Source of the DNA: Closterium sp. Naga37s-1
Taxonomy: Eukaryota > Streptophyta > Zygnematophyceae > Desmidiales > Closteriaceae
Length of the DNA: 64,000 nt
Direction of reading: 5' to 3'
Assembly (NCBI GenBank): GCA_947471745.1
Contig: CANJKZ010000410.1
Span: 1,032,001-1,096,000, forward strand
Shown: positions 21,490 through 34,200 of the stretch, piece by piece
Numbering within the stretch: the stretch's first letter is position 1
Layout: each line of letters opens with the position of its first letter
Notes under the pieces: model-generated
Database searches by the model: none
Seen by the model: only the letters and a program-made list of their open reading frames with translations
What the model was told of the DNA's origin: nothing
Program-made: the position numbers and the translations under genes

Positions 21490-24400
21490 CTACAGCAAGT
21501 GAGGAAACGTGGGCACAAGGCATAACAAAGTGCAGAAACGCTGATGATCACCAGACGGAAGTGCCTTGGTGAATATATCAGCAATGTTGGACCGAGTGGC
21601 CACGTGAGCAAGACGAAGCTGACCACGCTGCTGCAACTCTCGAGCCAGGAAGTAACGCAGAGCGATGTGCTTCGTTCTGTGCTCCAGTCTGTGCTCCTGA
21701 CACAAGGCAATGGCGGCCTTGTTGTCGACGTACATCACTGGAGGAGAACGAGGCCGCTCTCCCAGGTCGGTCAGCAGGTAGGTGAGCCAACGTAACTCCT
21801 GTGCAGCCACGGCTGTGGCGTAGATCTCAGCCTCACAACTGGAGCTGCGAACTGAAGACGAGCGTGTAGAACGCCAAGAAACTGAACCAGAGCCAAGGCT
21901 AAAGGTGTAACCCTGTGACGACCGCTGCGTAGTCTGGTCATCAACCCAAGAAGCGTCTGAGTGCCCAGTGAGGACAACGTCGCTCCGTCCTCCAAGCACG
22001 AGCCCCATGCCCGATGTACTGCACAAGTAGCGTAGTACCCTCTTAGCAGCATCCATGTGCACCTTTCGGTGCCGACCAGGAGCCACGTAGCGAGCCAGAA
22101 GGCCAAGAGGATACGCAAGGTCAGGACGAGTGCAGGTCATCAGGTACATGAGGCAGCCCACTAGCTCTGGGTAAGGACCACTCGGCTCTACGGACTCGTC
22201 TGAAGGTGGAGCTGAGAGCGAGTGACCTGTAGCCAGAGGAGTGGCCTGTGCCGAGGACCAGGTGAAGCCGAAGCGCTGAAGGACCTGCTGCATCATGTGT
22301 GACTGAGTCAGTGTGATGGTGCGGCGTGCTCTGTCCGGGGTGATCTGCAAGCCAAGGTAGCTGCGCAGCTCACCCAGGTCTGTGCACGTATGTCTCTTCT
22401 GCAGCTCCGACTTCACCAGGGCGAGAGCCTCAGTGTCAGTTTTGGCAAAGACCAAGTCGTCGACGTACACGAGGATGTAGAACGGCAGCAGCAAAGTGTT
22501 GGTACGCAGAAACAGCGACGGGTCAGCAGTCGACGGAGCAAACCCAAGAGCCGCAAGTGTCGTCCTCAGTGTGTCGTGCCACTCACGCGGCACCTGGCGG
22601 AGACCGTAGACTGGCCGTCGGAGGCTCCACTGGGTACCAAGAGGGAACGATCCAGTGAAGCCAGGTGGGCGGCGCAGCCAGATCTCCTCGTGCAGGCTGC
22701 CCTGTAAGAAGGCTGTGCTAAAGTCAAGAGAGTGAAGCTCATAGTCACGCTGAGCGGCAACGTGCAGCAGCACCCGAAGAGTGGTCATCTTTGGGGTGGG
22801 GGAGAAGGTCTGGAAGAAGGCAACTCCCTCTCGCTGACTGAAACCTCAAGCAACGTAACGAGCCTTGAAGACAGGCGGAGAACCTGGCGGCCACTTCACC
22901 CTGAAAATCCACATGCCATCGACGATGTTCGCCCCAGGAGGGGGAACCTCGTCAACGTAAGTGCATGTGGACTTCCAGGATGCCATCTCTGCGTCCATGG
23001 CTGTCTGCCACTGGGAGGAGTACTCACCCGCGATCGCCTCAGCGTAAGAGCGCGGGGTCGGGATGTCTGGAGCATCTGGGTCTCCCTCAGGGGCAAGCAG
23101 CATGGACACGAGATGAGGCGCAGCGGCTGCAAGACACTCAAGGTCCTCCTGCCTGTCCTCAAGGACGTCCGTGCCAAGAGCACACTCACCCCCGACGGAC
23201 GGAGGACAGATAGACTCAGACTCAGCAACAAGACTAGCGGCGTAGTCGAGACGACAGGCAGCAGCAAAGTAAACAAGCTCAGCGACTAAGGCAGACGCAG
23301 AAGCAGACTCAAACGACGGGTCAGTGACAACAGTGGCTAGCAGACGCGTGACGGTAGGGTGAGCAGCACGAGCGCGGTCAGACTCAGGCTCTGGAACGTC
23401 AGGCAGAGAAGACGCAGGCGGGGACGGCAGGGGAATACGCTGCGGAGCAGAGGAAGGACGCAGGGCCATGAGGTGTGTGCCGGGGACAGCCGGCAGACGC
23501 TCACGGGGAAGACGACGACCAGTACGACCAGTGCGGACAGTGCGAAAAGGCGAGACAGGATGAGACGCATGCTCACGACGCTTAGCAAGACTGCCTGTCA
23601 GCTCAGTGTAAGGAGAAGGAGCAGGCAGCAGTGAGCCAGGCTGTAACGCAAGACCAGTAGAAGACGGGAGGCTAAGAACCTGGCGAAGCACGGAGCCAGG
23701 TGGTGGCAGAGACGAAGGTGACGGCGGAGCGAAGAACAGTCGCGGCGGCGCAGTGCCACCAGCACCAGCAGCTCCAGCACCTCCTGCAGCTCCAGAACCT
23801 CCAGCGCTAGCACCCGCAGCAGCTCCAGAACCCCCAGCTCCGGCGCCACCAGCGCCAGCACCTCCAACAGCACTAGAACCCCCAGCTCCAGTACCTGCAG
23901 CAGCTCCAGAACATCCAGCTCCAGCGCCAACAGTGCCAGCACCTCCAACAGCTCCAGAACCTCCAGCGCTTGCACCCGCAGCAGCTCCAGAACCTCCAGC
24001 TCCAGCGCCAGCACCTCCAACAGCTCCAGAACCTCCAGCGCCAGCACCCGCAGCAGCTCCAGAACCTCCAGCTCCAGCGCCACCAGCGCCATCACCTCCA
24101 ACAGCTCCAGAACCTCCAGCGCCAGCACCCGCAGCAGCACCAGAACCTCCAGCTCCAGCGCCACCAGCAGGAGCACCCCCAGAACCGGCACCTCCAGCTC
24201 CAGGGCCTCCAACCTCATAGTCGACAGCAGCACTGCCAGGTCCAGCATGACCTCCAGTCCCAGCAGCTCCAGTACCTCCAGTACGAGCACCTTCGGGACC
24301 AGCTGCTCAAGGAACTCTAGTAGAAACAACTCCAGTAGCAGAGTCACCAGCTCCAACGCCTCCCGCAGCAGGGCCCCTAGCTCCAGCAGCGCGACTCTGA

Positions 24401-27080
24401 CGGCTAACGTACCACTCACGCAGCTGCTGTGGGGATAGAGGGACAGTGCCGGCTCCAGTGCCTCCAACACCAGCGCCTCCCGCAGCAAGACCCCCAGCTC
24501 CAGCAGCTCGACCCTGACGGCTAACGTACCACTCACGCAGCAGCTGTGGGGAGAGAGGGAGACGACGACTAGAGTGCAGCGGCGAGGCACCAGCAGAGCG
24601 ACTACGGAGATGGCCGCTCCAGGGAGACTGCTCACCAGACGCCGCAGCGCCTCCAAGTGTAGCACCCCCAGACTCAGCACCCCCAGGCTCAGCACCCCCA
24701 GACTCTCCACGCCCAAGCTCAGCACCTCCAGGCTCCGCACCCCCAGGCCCAGCACCCCCAAACTCCGCACCCCCAGGCTCAGCACCCCCAGAAGCAGCAC
24801 CCCGATCAGGACCACACTCAGCAGGACCTGAGTCACCAGTGACCTCAACCGGCGAAGTCAAGGGAGGAGGGTCTACCTGAGACACACCTGAAGGAGCAGG
24901 ACCGGGAGCGGGGAGGGGGTCTACCTGGGGAGCACCTGGAGTGAGGAAGAGCGGCGGGGGGGGGGAGAGGGGCAGTGCGGTAGGGGAAGAGACGGTAAAA
25001 GGGAACCGACTCGTCGAACGTGACGTCCTGAGAGGGGAAGACACAGCGCGAGGTGGGGTGGTAAAACTGCCAACCAGGCGCGTCAGGGACAAAGCCAAGG
25101 AAGACACATGGAACAGCGCGGGCGGAGAGCTTGTCCGCGGTGGTATCGCGGACAAAGGCACGAGAACCCCAGACCCGGAACACCGACGCATCGCCAACCT
25201 CCCCCGTCCACCGCAGTGTGGGCGAGGTCGCAGGCAAGGAGACACGGGGCCAGAGGTTGAGCTGATGCGCGGCGTAGCGGACTGCAAACGGCCACAGAAA
25301 ATGGGGGCAGCCGCATGGACCATGGAGGTACGAGCGACCTCCATGACCAAGCCAATGCGGCGCTCAGCAACCCCATTCTGCTGCGGAGAGGCCTAAAGCG
25401 TGAACGTCTGGCGAATGCCCTCCCCACGACAAAAGCTCTGCAGAAGGTCGGAGGAAAACTCCCCACCTCTGTCAGAGTGCAGACGCAGGACGGGAAACTC
25501 CGTCCCGAACCGCTCGCGGAGCTGGAGACGGGCAGCGCGGATCCAAGGGATCAAAACATCAGGGAACTCACCTTTGGTGCGCAAGGGGACGACCGTGGTG
25601 TAACGCGAGTAGTTGTCTACAACCAGCAGGAAGTACTGCTCGCGGTCCTGCCCACTGACGCGGGCTGGGCCCCACACGTCCATGTGCAGGGTCTGCATGG
25701 GAGTAGTCGTCGGGGGAAACGAGGAGGAGTGAGGAGCGGCGCGCTGCCGCCCCTCGACACAGGGAAGACAGGGAGGAGCAGGCAAGGGAGGGAGGGGAGA
25801 GAGAACCCTGGGAAGACCAGAGACAAGGACATGGCGGTGCATGCTACGAAGGCGCTGCATCGAGGGGTGACCAAGACGGTGGTGCCAAAGGAGGGTCTGG
25901 TGCGACAAAGCGCGACACGAGCAGGGGGCCGCTAGCTGACCTGACGCAGACGCAGACGCAGCGACCTGAGGGGACACAGTAGTCAGTGTGTACCGACTCG
26001 AGCCAGGCGCACGGGTAAACGTGGCCAGGTGCCGGCCCATCCGGGAGCACGTACAGTGGGTTACGCGCTGACCTCCAGGGGTGAACTGGTCAACCCACTG
26101 GTCCTGGAGGTCAGCACCACTCACCAAGTTCGTAGAGAACGAGGGGAGGTGAAGACCTGACAGGGAGCCAGACAGGACCGACGGACACGGCAGGACCATG
26201 GAGGAGTGCGCAAGGACTGGACCCCCAGAGGGGTCTGCCAGGGAGACTGGAACCGGCCGACTGAGCGGCATGAGGGTGGTGCTGTCGCGAAAGAAGGAGC
26301 GGGAAGCACCTGAGTCAAGTGTGAAGGTGTACAAGGCCTCAGCAGGCGCATTACCAGAGAGAGCAGACTCACCAGTACCTGGAGCAGCAGCCTCACCAGC
26401 ACCTAGAGCAGGAGACGCACTAGCACCTAGAACGACAGCCCCACCAGCACCTAGAGCAGGAGACACACTAGCACCGAGAGCAACAGCCTCACCAGCACTT
26501 AGAGCAGCAGACTCTATACCTGGGTCAGGCGGTACGCACAGGTAACAGGCACCGTCAGCACTAGTAGGCAATGCATACATGGCAGTGAGAATAGCATCAT
26601 AGTCAAGAGCAAAGATATCTACCCTCTGCCTAAGCAGCTCCAGCCAGGTGGGGAGCTTAGCCTCGTAGCCAAACTCGGTACGCCAGGCGTCGCTCAGACG
26701 GGGGAAGCAGCGGGACTGTGTGTGACTAAGCGTCCTGCAAGTCTGACCAGCCCGATCACCTGTGCGAATGACGTACGGGCAGCGAACGGTACTCCGAGAC
26801 CCTCTACTCTGAGCGTACCACTCAAGAAGCTACTGAGACATAAGTGTCTCGCGCGGACATCGCTGCAGCTGCAGCTGGCCACTGCCAGAAGCTCCCGACT
26901 GACCAGCTCCAGGGCGACAGCTACGACGGCTACCGCCACAACCCCAACTAGCGTACCACTCACGAAGTTGCGGGGGCGTGAGAGACTTGCGCGGACGTCG
27001 CTGGAGCTGCATCTGGCCACCGCCAGTAGCAGCACTAGCAGCTGCAGCAGCCTAGTAGTAGTAACAGAAGTAGCAGCAGT
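21490..27080 (-). pseudogene. Decayed gag-pol of element E
   Basis: Recognisable in order: a gag remnant with a Cys/His cluster and the motif SLTPPQLREWY; protease TFTLDSGASRSFF; integrase HHRLGHPS, HMDVWGPARV, LHSDRGGEF; a Gly/Ala/Glu/Pro spacer with two copies of LSPQxLREWYVSRQ; RT (WIFRVKWPPG, DFSTAFLQG, YVDDLVFAK); and RNase H ending LVPTFPHLL at 21490. Lesions: TAG at about 26830, TAG at 25393-25395, a one-base deletion near 25305 compensated in a poly-C tract near 24958, TGA at 24307-24309 (shared with element D), and TGA at 22846-22848. The N-terminal gag domain of element C is absent. Confidence 0.9.
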
Positions 27081-28014
27081 AGCAGCAGTAGCAGCGCGGG
27101 CAGGGCAGGCGCGATAGGCAGGCAGGCAGGTAGGTAGGCAGGCAGGCAGGCAGACGGGTAGGCAGGCAGACAGGCAGGCAGATGGCGCGGCAGCGCGCGA
27201 ACAAGGCAGGTGCTCACCAGTGGCGGGAAGGGCAGGCGCTCGCCGGGCGAGAAGGGCCGGCGCTTGGCGGGCGGCGGCCGGGTAGGCGCACGACGGCGGC
27301 GACGGCGGGGCCGGGACAGCTGCAGGGCGGGGCCGCGACAGCGGCAGGGGGCTCCGCGGCCGCTGCTGCAGGGCGGGGCCGCGACTGCTGCAGGCGGCTC
27401 CGCGGCAGCTGTTGTAGGGCGGGGCCGCGACGGCGGCAGGGGGCTCCGCGGCAGCTGCTGCAGGGCGGGGCTCCGAGGCAGCTGCTGCAGGGGGCGCCGC
27501 GACGAGCAGGGGCGACGCCCCGGGGGCGCCGCGACGAGCAAGGACGGCGCCAAGGGGGGCGCCGCGACGAGCAGGGGCGACGCCCCGGGGGCCCCGCGAC
27601 GAGCAGGGAAGGCGCCCAGGGGGCGCCACGACGAGCAGGAGCGACGCCCCGGGGGCACCGCGACGAGCAGGAGCGACGCCCCGGGGGCACCGCGACGAGC
27701 AGGAACGGCGCCCAGGGGGCGCCGCGACGAGCAGGGGGGGGGGGGGAGACGCCGCGCAGGTCCCGCAGGGGCGTCGCGGCGAGCAGGGTTTAGGGCGGCG
27801 CGCGGGCTGCAGAGGCAACTCCCACGGGCTGCGAAGGCAGGCACGGCTGCAGGGGCAGCGCCCACGGGCTGCAGGGGCATGCACGGCTGCAGAGGCAGCG
27901 CCCACGGGCTGTAGGGGCAGGCACGGCTGCAAGGGCAGGCACGGCTGCAAGGGCAGGCACAGCTGCTCGGGAGGGCGGCGCGCTGGCTGCAGAGGCAGCT
28001 CCTACGGGCTGCTC

Positions 28015-28051
<37 letters not shown>

Positions 28052-28092
28052 AGGGCAGGGCGGAACGTTTGCTGGGCCCTAGGAACGATTCT

Positions 28093-28104
28093 GCTCTGAT
28101 ACCA
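28093..28104 (-). promoter_or_regulatory. Primer-binding site of element E
   Basis: The minus strand reads TGGTATCAGAGC immediately after the 5' LTR end. Confidence 0.9.
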
Positions 28105-28237
28105 TGTGAGAATAAGAACGACGAATGAATGCACTATGGAAGAGTTGGGTACAAGTATGAAACCCTGAACAGGGCTGTACCCCATATTGGCTACCCCACT
28201 ATAGCCTACACATATATAACATGCATATACTTTGACA
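28105..28237 (-). repeat. 5' LTR of element E
   Basis: 133 bp, with three differences from 21131-21263. Confidence 0.93.
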
Positions 28238-28374
28238 AGGGATTGTTGAGAACCCCGCAATATTTTTAGACCCTGCAAAGAATGCGGCCGGTGTAACGCG
28301 CCCAAACAAATATGTCATTGCTTGTCGCGCCCGCGTCAGCACTGTGGCGCATGTACTGTAAAAGCTCATGCACA

Positions 28375-28821
28375 GACTGATTTAACGGACTAATTTCATC
28401 CTCGTAACTTTTAAAGTGCTCCGTTCCGCGGGCATCTAGTGATAGCACTATCAAAAGTTTCGCGTTGTTTCCTGCTGTGAATCAGCGATTTCACAGACCA
28501 AGCAGTGTAAAATTCTGGATTTCTTGCTGTGAAACAGACGAATTCACCACCCACACATATTATTTCACGGGAATCACATTTGTCACACTCGATGGTGTTT
28601 TCTTCAAATTCCGTGATTTTTATTTCCTGATTGCGATGCGTTTGACAACAATGATGTACTGCCCTCGTCTAACACGGAGTGCATGCCACCCTCACACACA
28701 TGGGCTGTCGTGAGTGTTGGACGATTGTACTCGATTGTACTGTGTCGGGTTTCCCACGACTAGAATTCCAGCTTGTCTGACGCGAGATCTTTTTGCAGCA
28801 CTAGTCACCTGTTGTGCTTGT
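28375..28821. repeat. Left copy of 447-bp duplication flanking element C
   Basis: 447 bp (from GACTGATTTAACGG to TTGTGCTTGT), identical to 36474-36920 except for one substitution (T at about 28628 versus C at 36727). The copies sit exactly at the two ends of element C, so they look like a very long target-site duplication. Confidence 0.93.
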
Positions 28822-28952
28822 TGTCAGATTTATATGACATAGCTACTGTAGGCTAGAGTGGGGTAGCACATATGGGGTACAGTTTTCTAGGGTTTGCTTC
28901 TTGTACCCAACTTTCACTTAGTCATTCTCATTCCTGTTTTTCTTGATTCACA
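28822..28952 (+). repeat. 5' LTR of element C
   Basis: 131 bp with TG...CA ends, similar along its length to the 133-bp LTRs of D and E (shared GTAGGCT-GTGGGGTAGC core, ATATGGGGTA, and TTGTACC-AACT). The first 58 bp recur at 36416-36473. Confidence 0.85.
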
Positions 28953-28963
28953 TGGTATAGAGC
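28953..28963 (+). promoter_or_regulatory. Primer-binding site of element C (variant)
   Basis: TGGTATAGAGC follows the LTR. It is the usual TGGTATCAGAGC with one base missing. Confidence 0.65.
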
Positions 28964-29049
28964 GGGTTCCTACCTGGGACCGTTCCTTCCTAACGGCCCA
29001 CCATAAGAAAAAAAATTTTAGCTGCCCGCGCACATTGCGCCCTGCCCTA

Positions 29050-30150
29050 AAATTTTTTTTAGCGGCCCCTACGCTGCCTCTACGCGGCCCCTACGCCGCC
29101 TCCCACGCGCCCCCTATGCGGCCCCTGGCGGCGCCCTGACGAGGCCCCTGCCGGCGCCCTATCGCGGCCCCTGACGCGCCCCCTGGTGGCGCCCTGACGC
29201 GGCCCCTGGCGGCGCCTGACGCGGCCCTGACGCGGCCTGACGCGGCCCCTGGCGGCGCCCTGACGCAGCCCCTGCCGCGGCCCTGACGCGGCCCTGCCGC
29301 GGCCCCTGACGCGGCCCTGACGCGGCCTGCCGCGGCCCCTGCCGCGGCCCTGAAGCGGCCCCTGACGCGGCCCTGACGCGGCCCTGACGCGGCCCTGCCG
29401 CGGCCCCTGGCGGCGCCCTGACGCGGCCCCTGACGCGGCGCCCTGACGCGGCCCCTGCCGCGGCCCTGACGCGGCCCTGCCGCGGCCCCTGACGCGGTCC
29501 TGACGCGGCCTGCTGCGGCCCCTGCCGCGGCCCTGAAGCGGCCCCTGACGCGGCCCTGAAGCGGCTCTGCCGCGGCCCTGACGCGGCCCTGACGCGGCCC
29601 CTGACGCGGCCCCTGCCGCGGCCCCTTACGCGGCCCTGACGCGGTCCTGCCGCGGCCCCTGGCGGCGCCCTGACGCGGCCCCTGACGCGGCGCCCTGACG
29701 CGGCCCTGCCGCGGCCCCTGACGCGGCCCCTGCCGCGGCCCCTGACGCGGCCCCTGACGCGGCCCCTGTCGCGGCCCCTGACGCGGCCCCGCCACCTACC
29801 TTTCTGGCCCCGCCGCCTCCTCTCAGCGGCCCCGCCGCCTCCTCTCAGCGGCCCCGCCGCCTCCTCCCAGCGGCCCCGGACGCCGCCCTCTCAGCGGCCC
29901 CGCCGAGCCGCCCAGCAGCCTAGCCGCCCAGCAGCTGAGCCACCGAGCCGCCCAGCAGCCGAGCCGCCGAGCCGCCCAGCAGCCGAGCCGCCCAGTAGCA
30001 GAGCCGCCGAGCCGCCCAGCAGCCGAGTCGCTGAGCCGCCCAGCAGCCGAGCCGCCGAGCCGCCCAGCAGCCGAGCCGCCCAGCAGCCGAGTCGCCGAGC
30101 CGCCCTGCAGCCGAGCCGCCCGAGCCGCCCTGTCCGGTAAGAGCAGCGCC
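29050..30150 (+). repeat. GC-rich tandem repeats in leader of element C
   Basis: About 29050-29790 consists of degenerate CGGCCCCTGACG and CGGCCCTGACG units. About 29820-30130 consists of GCCGAGCCGCCCAGCA units. No convincing gene lies here, although the frames are open. Similar but not identical repeats occupy the leader of D (45400-46150) and E (27200-27990). Confidence 0.85.
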
Positions 30151-30204
30151 TCTCTCACAGCACTGCCCTCACCCCACTGTTTGCGCTGCTAGTCTACTAC
30201 TGTC

Positions 30205-31230
30205 ATGGCTACCCCTAGTGTCCTCGCTTTTGACGCTGAGGGTCGGGCCATTGACTTTGACGTCTGGATAGATGACCTGCAGCTTTTCTTACAGTGCGAT
30301 AGGGCAGACGGCCTCTCCCTCTTTGACCTCACTTCTGGTGCCTCTCCTGCTCCCGCCACTGATGCTGACGCAACTGTTCGCTCCCAGTGGGCCACGCGCG
30401 ATGCTGCTGCACGTCTTGCTGTGCGTCGCCACCTGCCTACCTCTGAGCGTGCGCACTTTAGCCAGTACAAGAGTGCTCAGACCTTGTACGACGCTGTAGT
30501 TGCACGCTACTCCTCCCCTGCCACTGCTGCACTGAGCCGCCTCATGCTACCGTACCTCTTCCCTGACCTTGCTGCCTTTCCCACAGTCGCTGACCTCATC
30601 ACGCACCTCCGCACTAGTGACACTCGCTACCGCGCTGCGCTTCCTGCTGAGTTCTGCGCCAAGAACCCCCCCCCCATGTACATCACCCTCTACTACATCG
30701 TCACCCGTCTCCCTGACTCCCTTTGCGTAGTCAGGGACCACTTCCTCTCGGTTTGTCCCACCACTCTCACCGTTGACCTCCTCGAGAAGGCCCTCCTAGC
30801 AGCAGAAAAGAGCATAGTCGCTGTAGGAGCCTCTCGTGGTGACCATCGCACCCCCATCTTTGAGGGGTGTTCCCCCTCCCCTCTTTTGCCCTCTGTTGCC
30901 TCTGCTGCTGCGGCCGACCTCGCTGGTTTGGAGTCGGTTGGGGCAGCGTCTACCCCTAGCGGGAGACGCCGCCCTGGCAGGGGCAAGGGGGGCAGGGGCG
31001 CTGGAGGAGCTAGCGGGGGCGGTGGAGGCGGCGGTGGAGGTGGTGGAGGAGGTGGTGGTGGCGGTGGGAGTGGTGGCGGGGGTGGAGGTGTAGGTGGCGG
31101 CAGTGGAGGCGCAGGAGGCAGCGGCGGTGGCGGAGGGAGCGGAGGTGGCGGCGGTGGAGGAGGAGGCGGCGGAGGAGGTGGAGCTGGTCGGGGTGGCGCT
31201 GCGCAGAGGGTCAGCTCCGGTGGTGGTCAG

Positions 31231-31265
<35 letters not shown>

Positions 31266-34200
31266 CACTCGTGACGTCCCCTCCCCTCAGCAGCTCCGTG
31301 AGTGGTACACTGCACGCCAGAGGGGTGGGGGTGCTGGTCCGTGCACCTACGTCCTACGCACCGGCGACCGCGCGGGTGAGCAGTGCGGGGGTGCGCACTC
31401 CACCCAGCGCTGCTTTGGCCGCCTCACGGACGCTTGGCGTCACCAGTTCCCTGAGGCCACTGAGATCCCCCGCTGGGGTGAGCTGTCTAGGGCGGGTGTA
31501 GCTGTCTTTGACCTTGACTTTGATGCTATTCTTGCTGCCGTGTATACTGTGACTATTAGTGATGAGGGTGACTGTTACCGGTGTTTTCCGCCCGACCCGG
31601 GCATTGAGACTGCTGCTCTAGGTACTGGTGAGGGTGCTGCTCTAGGTGCTAGCGAGGCTGCTGCTCTAGGTGCGTCTACTCCCTCAGGTGCTGGTGAGTC
31701 TGCTCTCTCAGGTTCTGCGTCGGCTTCGGCCTCCCACACCTTCACACTTGACTCGGGGGCTTCTCGCTCCTTCTTTCGAGACCGCACCACACTCACGCCG
31801 CTTGGCCGGCCAGTTGCGGTCTCCCTGGCAGACCCCTCTGGGGGTCCTGTCCTTGCTCACTTCTCCACTGTCCTCCCGTGTCCGGCGGCCCCCTCTGGCA
31901 CCCTGTCTGGTCTCTACCTCCCCTCGTTCTCTACGAACTTGGTGAGTGGTGCTGACCTACAGGATGCGGGGGTTCACCAGTTCACTCCTGCGAGTCAGCG
32001 GGTGACCCACTGCACGGACGCTCGGACAGGCCGCCACCTGGCCACGTTTACACGTCGGCCAGGGTCGAGCCTGTACACACTGACCACTGCGTCTCCTCCA
32101 GTCCCTGCGTCTAGTCAGGTAGCTGCGTCGGGTCAGGTGTTTGCTGCAGCGTCCAGGTCTGGTCCTGAGTCTGCCCCCTGCTCGTGTCGCCTCCTGTCTC
32201 ACGAGACTCTCCTCTGGCACCACCGCCTTGGCCACCCCTCCCTGCTTCGTCTCCGGAGCATGGCCTCCCGTGTCCTTGTCTCTGGTCTTCCCCGGTCCCT
32301 CCCTCCCCTTCCTCCGGGGCCAGGCCCTACCTGCGTCCCCTGTGTCGAGGGACGGCAGCGGGCTACCTCTCACTCCTCCCAGTTTCCTCCGACAGAGGCC
32401 CCGCTGCAGACGCTTCACATGGACGTGTGGGGCCCGGCCCGCGTCCGTGGACAGGGTCACGAGCGCTACTTCCTGCTGGTGGTTGACGACTACTCGCGTT
32501 ACACCACAGTCTTCCCCTTGCGCAGCAAGGGTGATGTCACTGAGGTGTTGATCGACTGGATCCGCGCAGCTCGTCTCCAGCTCAGGCGGAGCTTTGGCTC
32601 GGACTTTCCTGTTCTGCGTCTGCACTCTGACAGAGGCGAAGAGTTCTCCTCTGGCCTTCTGCGAGCCTACTGTCGTGCACGAGGCATCCGCCAGACCTTC
32701 ACGCTTCCGGACTCTCCACAGCAAAATGGGATTGCTGAGCGCCGCATTGGCATGGTCATGGACGTCGCCCGTACGTCCATGATGCATGCGGCTGCCCCCC
32801 ATTTTCTGTGGCCGTTTGCGGTTCGGTACGCGGCGCATCAGATCAACCTTCAGCCCAGGGTCTCCATGCCGGAGACCTCCCCAGCTTTGCTGTGGACGGG
32901 GAAGGTTGGCGATGCGTCTGCGTTCCGTGTTTGGGGATCTCGGGCGTTTGTCCGCGACTTGTCTGCGGACAAGCTGTCCCCTCGTGCTGCTCCTTGCGTC
33001 TTCCTGGGTTTCCCCCCTGACGCCCCAGGGTGGCAGTTCTACCACCCCACCTCTCGCCGTGTTCTGTCCTCCCAGGACGTCACGTTCCACGAGTCGGTCC
33101 CCTACTACCGCCTCTTCCCCTACCGCACTCCGTCCCTCCCCCCGCCACCGCTCTTCCTTGTACCAGGTCCCCCCCCGGTAGACCCCCTCCCCCCTCAGGG
33201 TCCTGCCCCTTCAGGTGTGTCCCAGGTAGACGCTGTTGAGCCTGTCGAGGTCGCTGGTGACTCTGGTGCTGCTGAGGGTGCTGAGCCTGGGGGTGCTGAC
33301 TCTAGGGGTGCTGAGCGTGTGGGTGCTACGCCTGGGGGTGCTGAGCCTGGGGGTGCTGAGCCTGGGGGTGCTGAGTCTGGGGGTACTACGACTGGGGGTG
33401 CTGAGCCTGGGGGTACTACGCCTGGGGGTGCTGAGCCTGGGGGTGCTGCGTCTGGGGGTGCTGAGCCTGGGGGTACTACGCCTGGAGGTGCTGAGCCTGG
33501 GGGTGCTACGCCTGGTGGTGCTGTGCCTGGCGGTTCACCGGGTGCTCCCTCTCGCCGAGAGCCACTCTCTCCCCAGGAGCTGCGTGAGTGGTTTGCCCGG
33601 CGCTGGAGGCGAGCTGCTGGAGCTGCTAGAGCTGGAGGTGCTGCGGGTACTGGAGGTTCTGTTGCTTCTGAGGGAGCTGGTGCCACGGGTCCCGGAGGTG
33701 CTCGTACTGGGAGTTCTGGAGCTGCTGGACCTGCGGGTACTTCTGGAGCTGGAGTTGCTGCGGGTGTTGGCGCGGAGGCTACTGCTGTCGGTCCTGGAGG
33801 CAGTCCTGCTGGGGGTACTACTGGTGCTGCTGGGGGTTCTGGAGCTGGAGCTGCTACTGGTGCTGGTGCTGCCCCTGCGGGTGCTGGTGCTGTCCCTCCT
33901 GTGTCTGGAGTCGCCGCGCGGCCTCGGCCGTACTTCGTTCCGCTCCTTCAGCAGGTTCTTGGTCTCCCGCCTTCTACTGGTCCTCCTCCTCCCTTAGAGT
34001 GTCCACAGCCTGTCCCGTCGCAGTTACAGTTACAGCCGGCCTCCCCACTGCCTGCTCCGTCTCCCTACACTGGTCCTACTGGAGGTCTTGCTGAGCGTCG
34101 TGAGCCTGCGTCTCGCCCTGCGTCGCCTGTCCGTGCTGCTCGCACTAGTGGTCGCGGTTCGCGTCAGCGTCCTCCTCCTGTCCCTGGCACGCACCGGATG

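Larger units (their letters stand above)
21131..28237 (-). mobile_element. Ty1/copia retrotransposon E (short-LTR family)
   Basis: Minus-strand element with 133-bp LTRs (21131-21263 and 28105-28237; three differences), TG...CA ends, an initiator-Met primer-binding site directly inside the 5' LTR, and a perfect 5-bp target duplication AGGGA (21126-21130 and 28238-28242). The long leader (27100-28100) is GC-rich with tandem repeats and a poly-A run at 28017-28048. It belongs to the same family as D and F and is related to C. Confidence 0.95.

Noticed and set aside
23598-24848. Leu/Val-rich ORF of 416 aa (and the similar one at 48522-49589)
   Set aside because: It is a shifted frame of the Gly/Ala spacer of elements E and D; GGTGCTGG-type codons read as Leu/Val in another frame.
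26694-28020. ORFs of 280-418 aa, Ala/Arg/Pro-rich, in the leader of element E
   Set aside because: They are GC-rich tandem-repeat leader of the retrotransposon with no stop-poor frame shared with C or D.
29091-30158. Ala/Gly/Arg-rich minus-strand ORFs in the leader of element C
   Set aside because: They are repeat-derived and antisense to an active-looking element.
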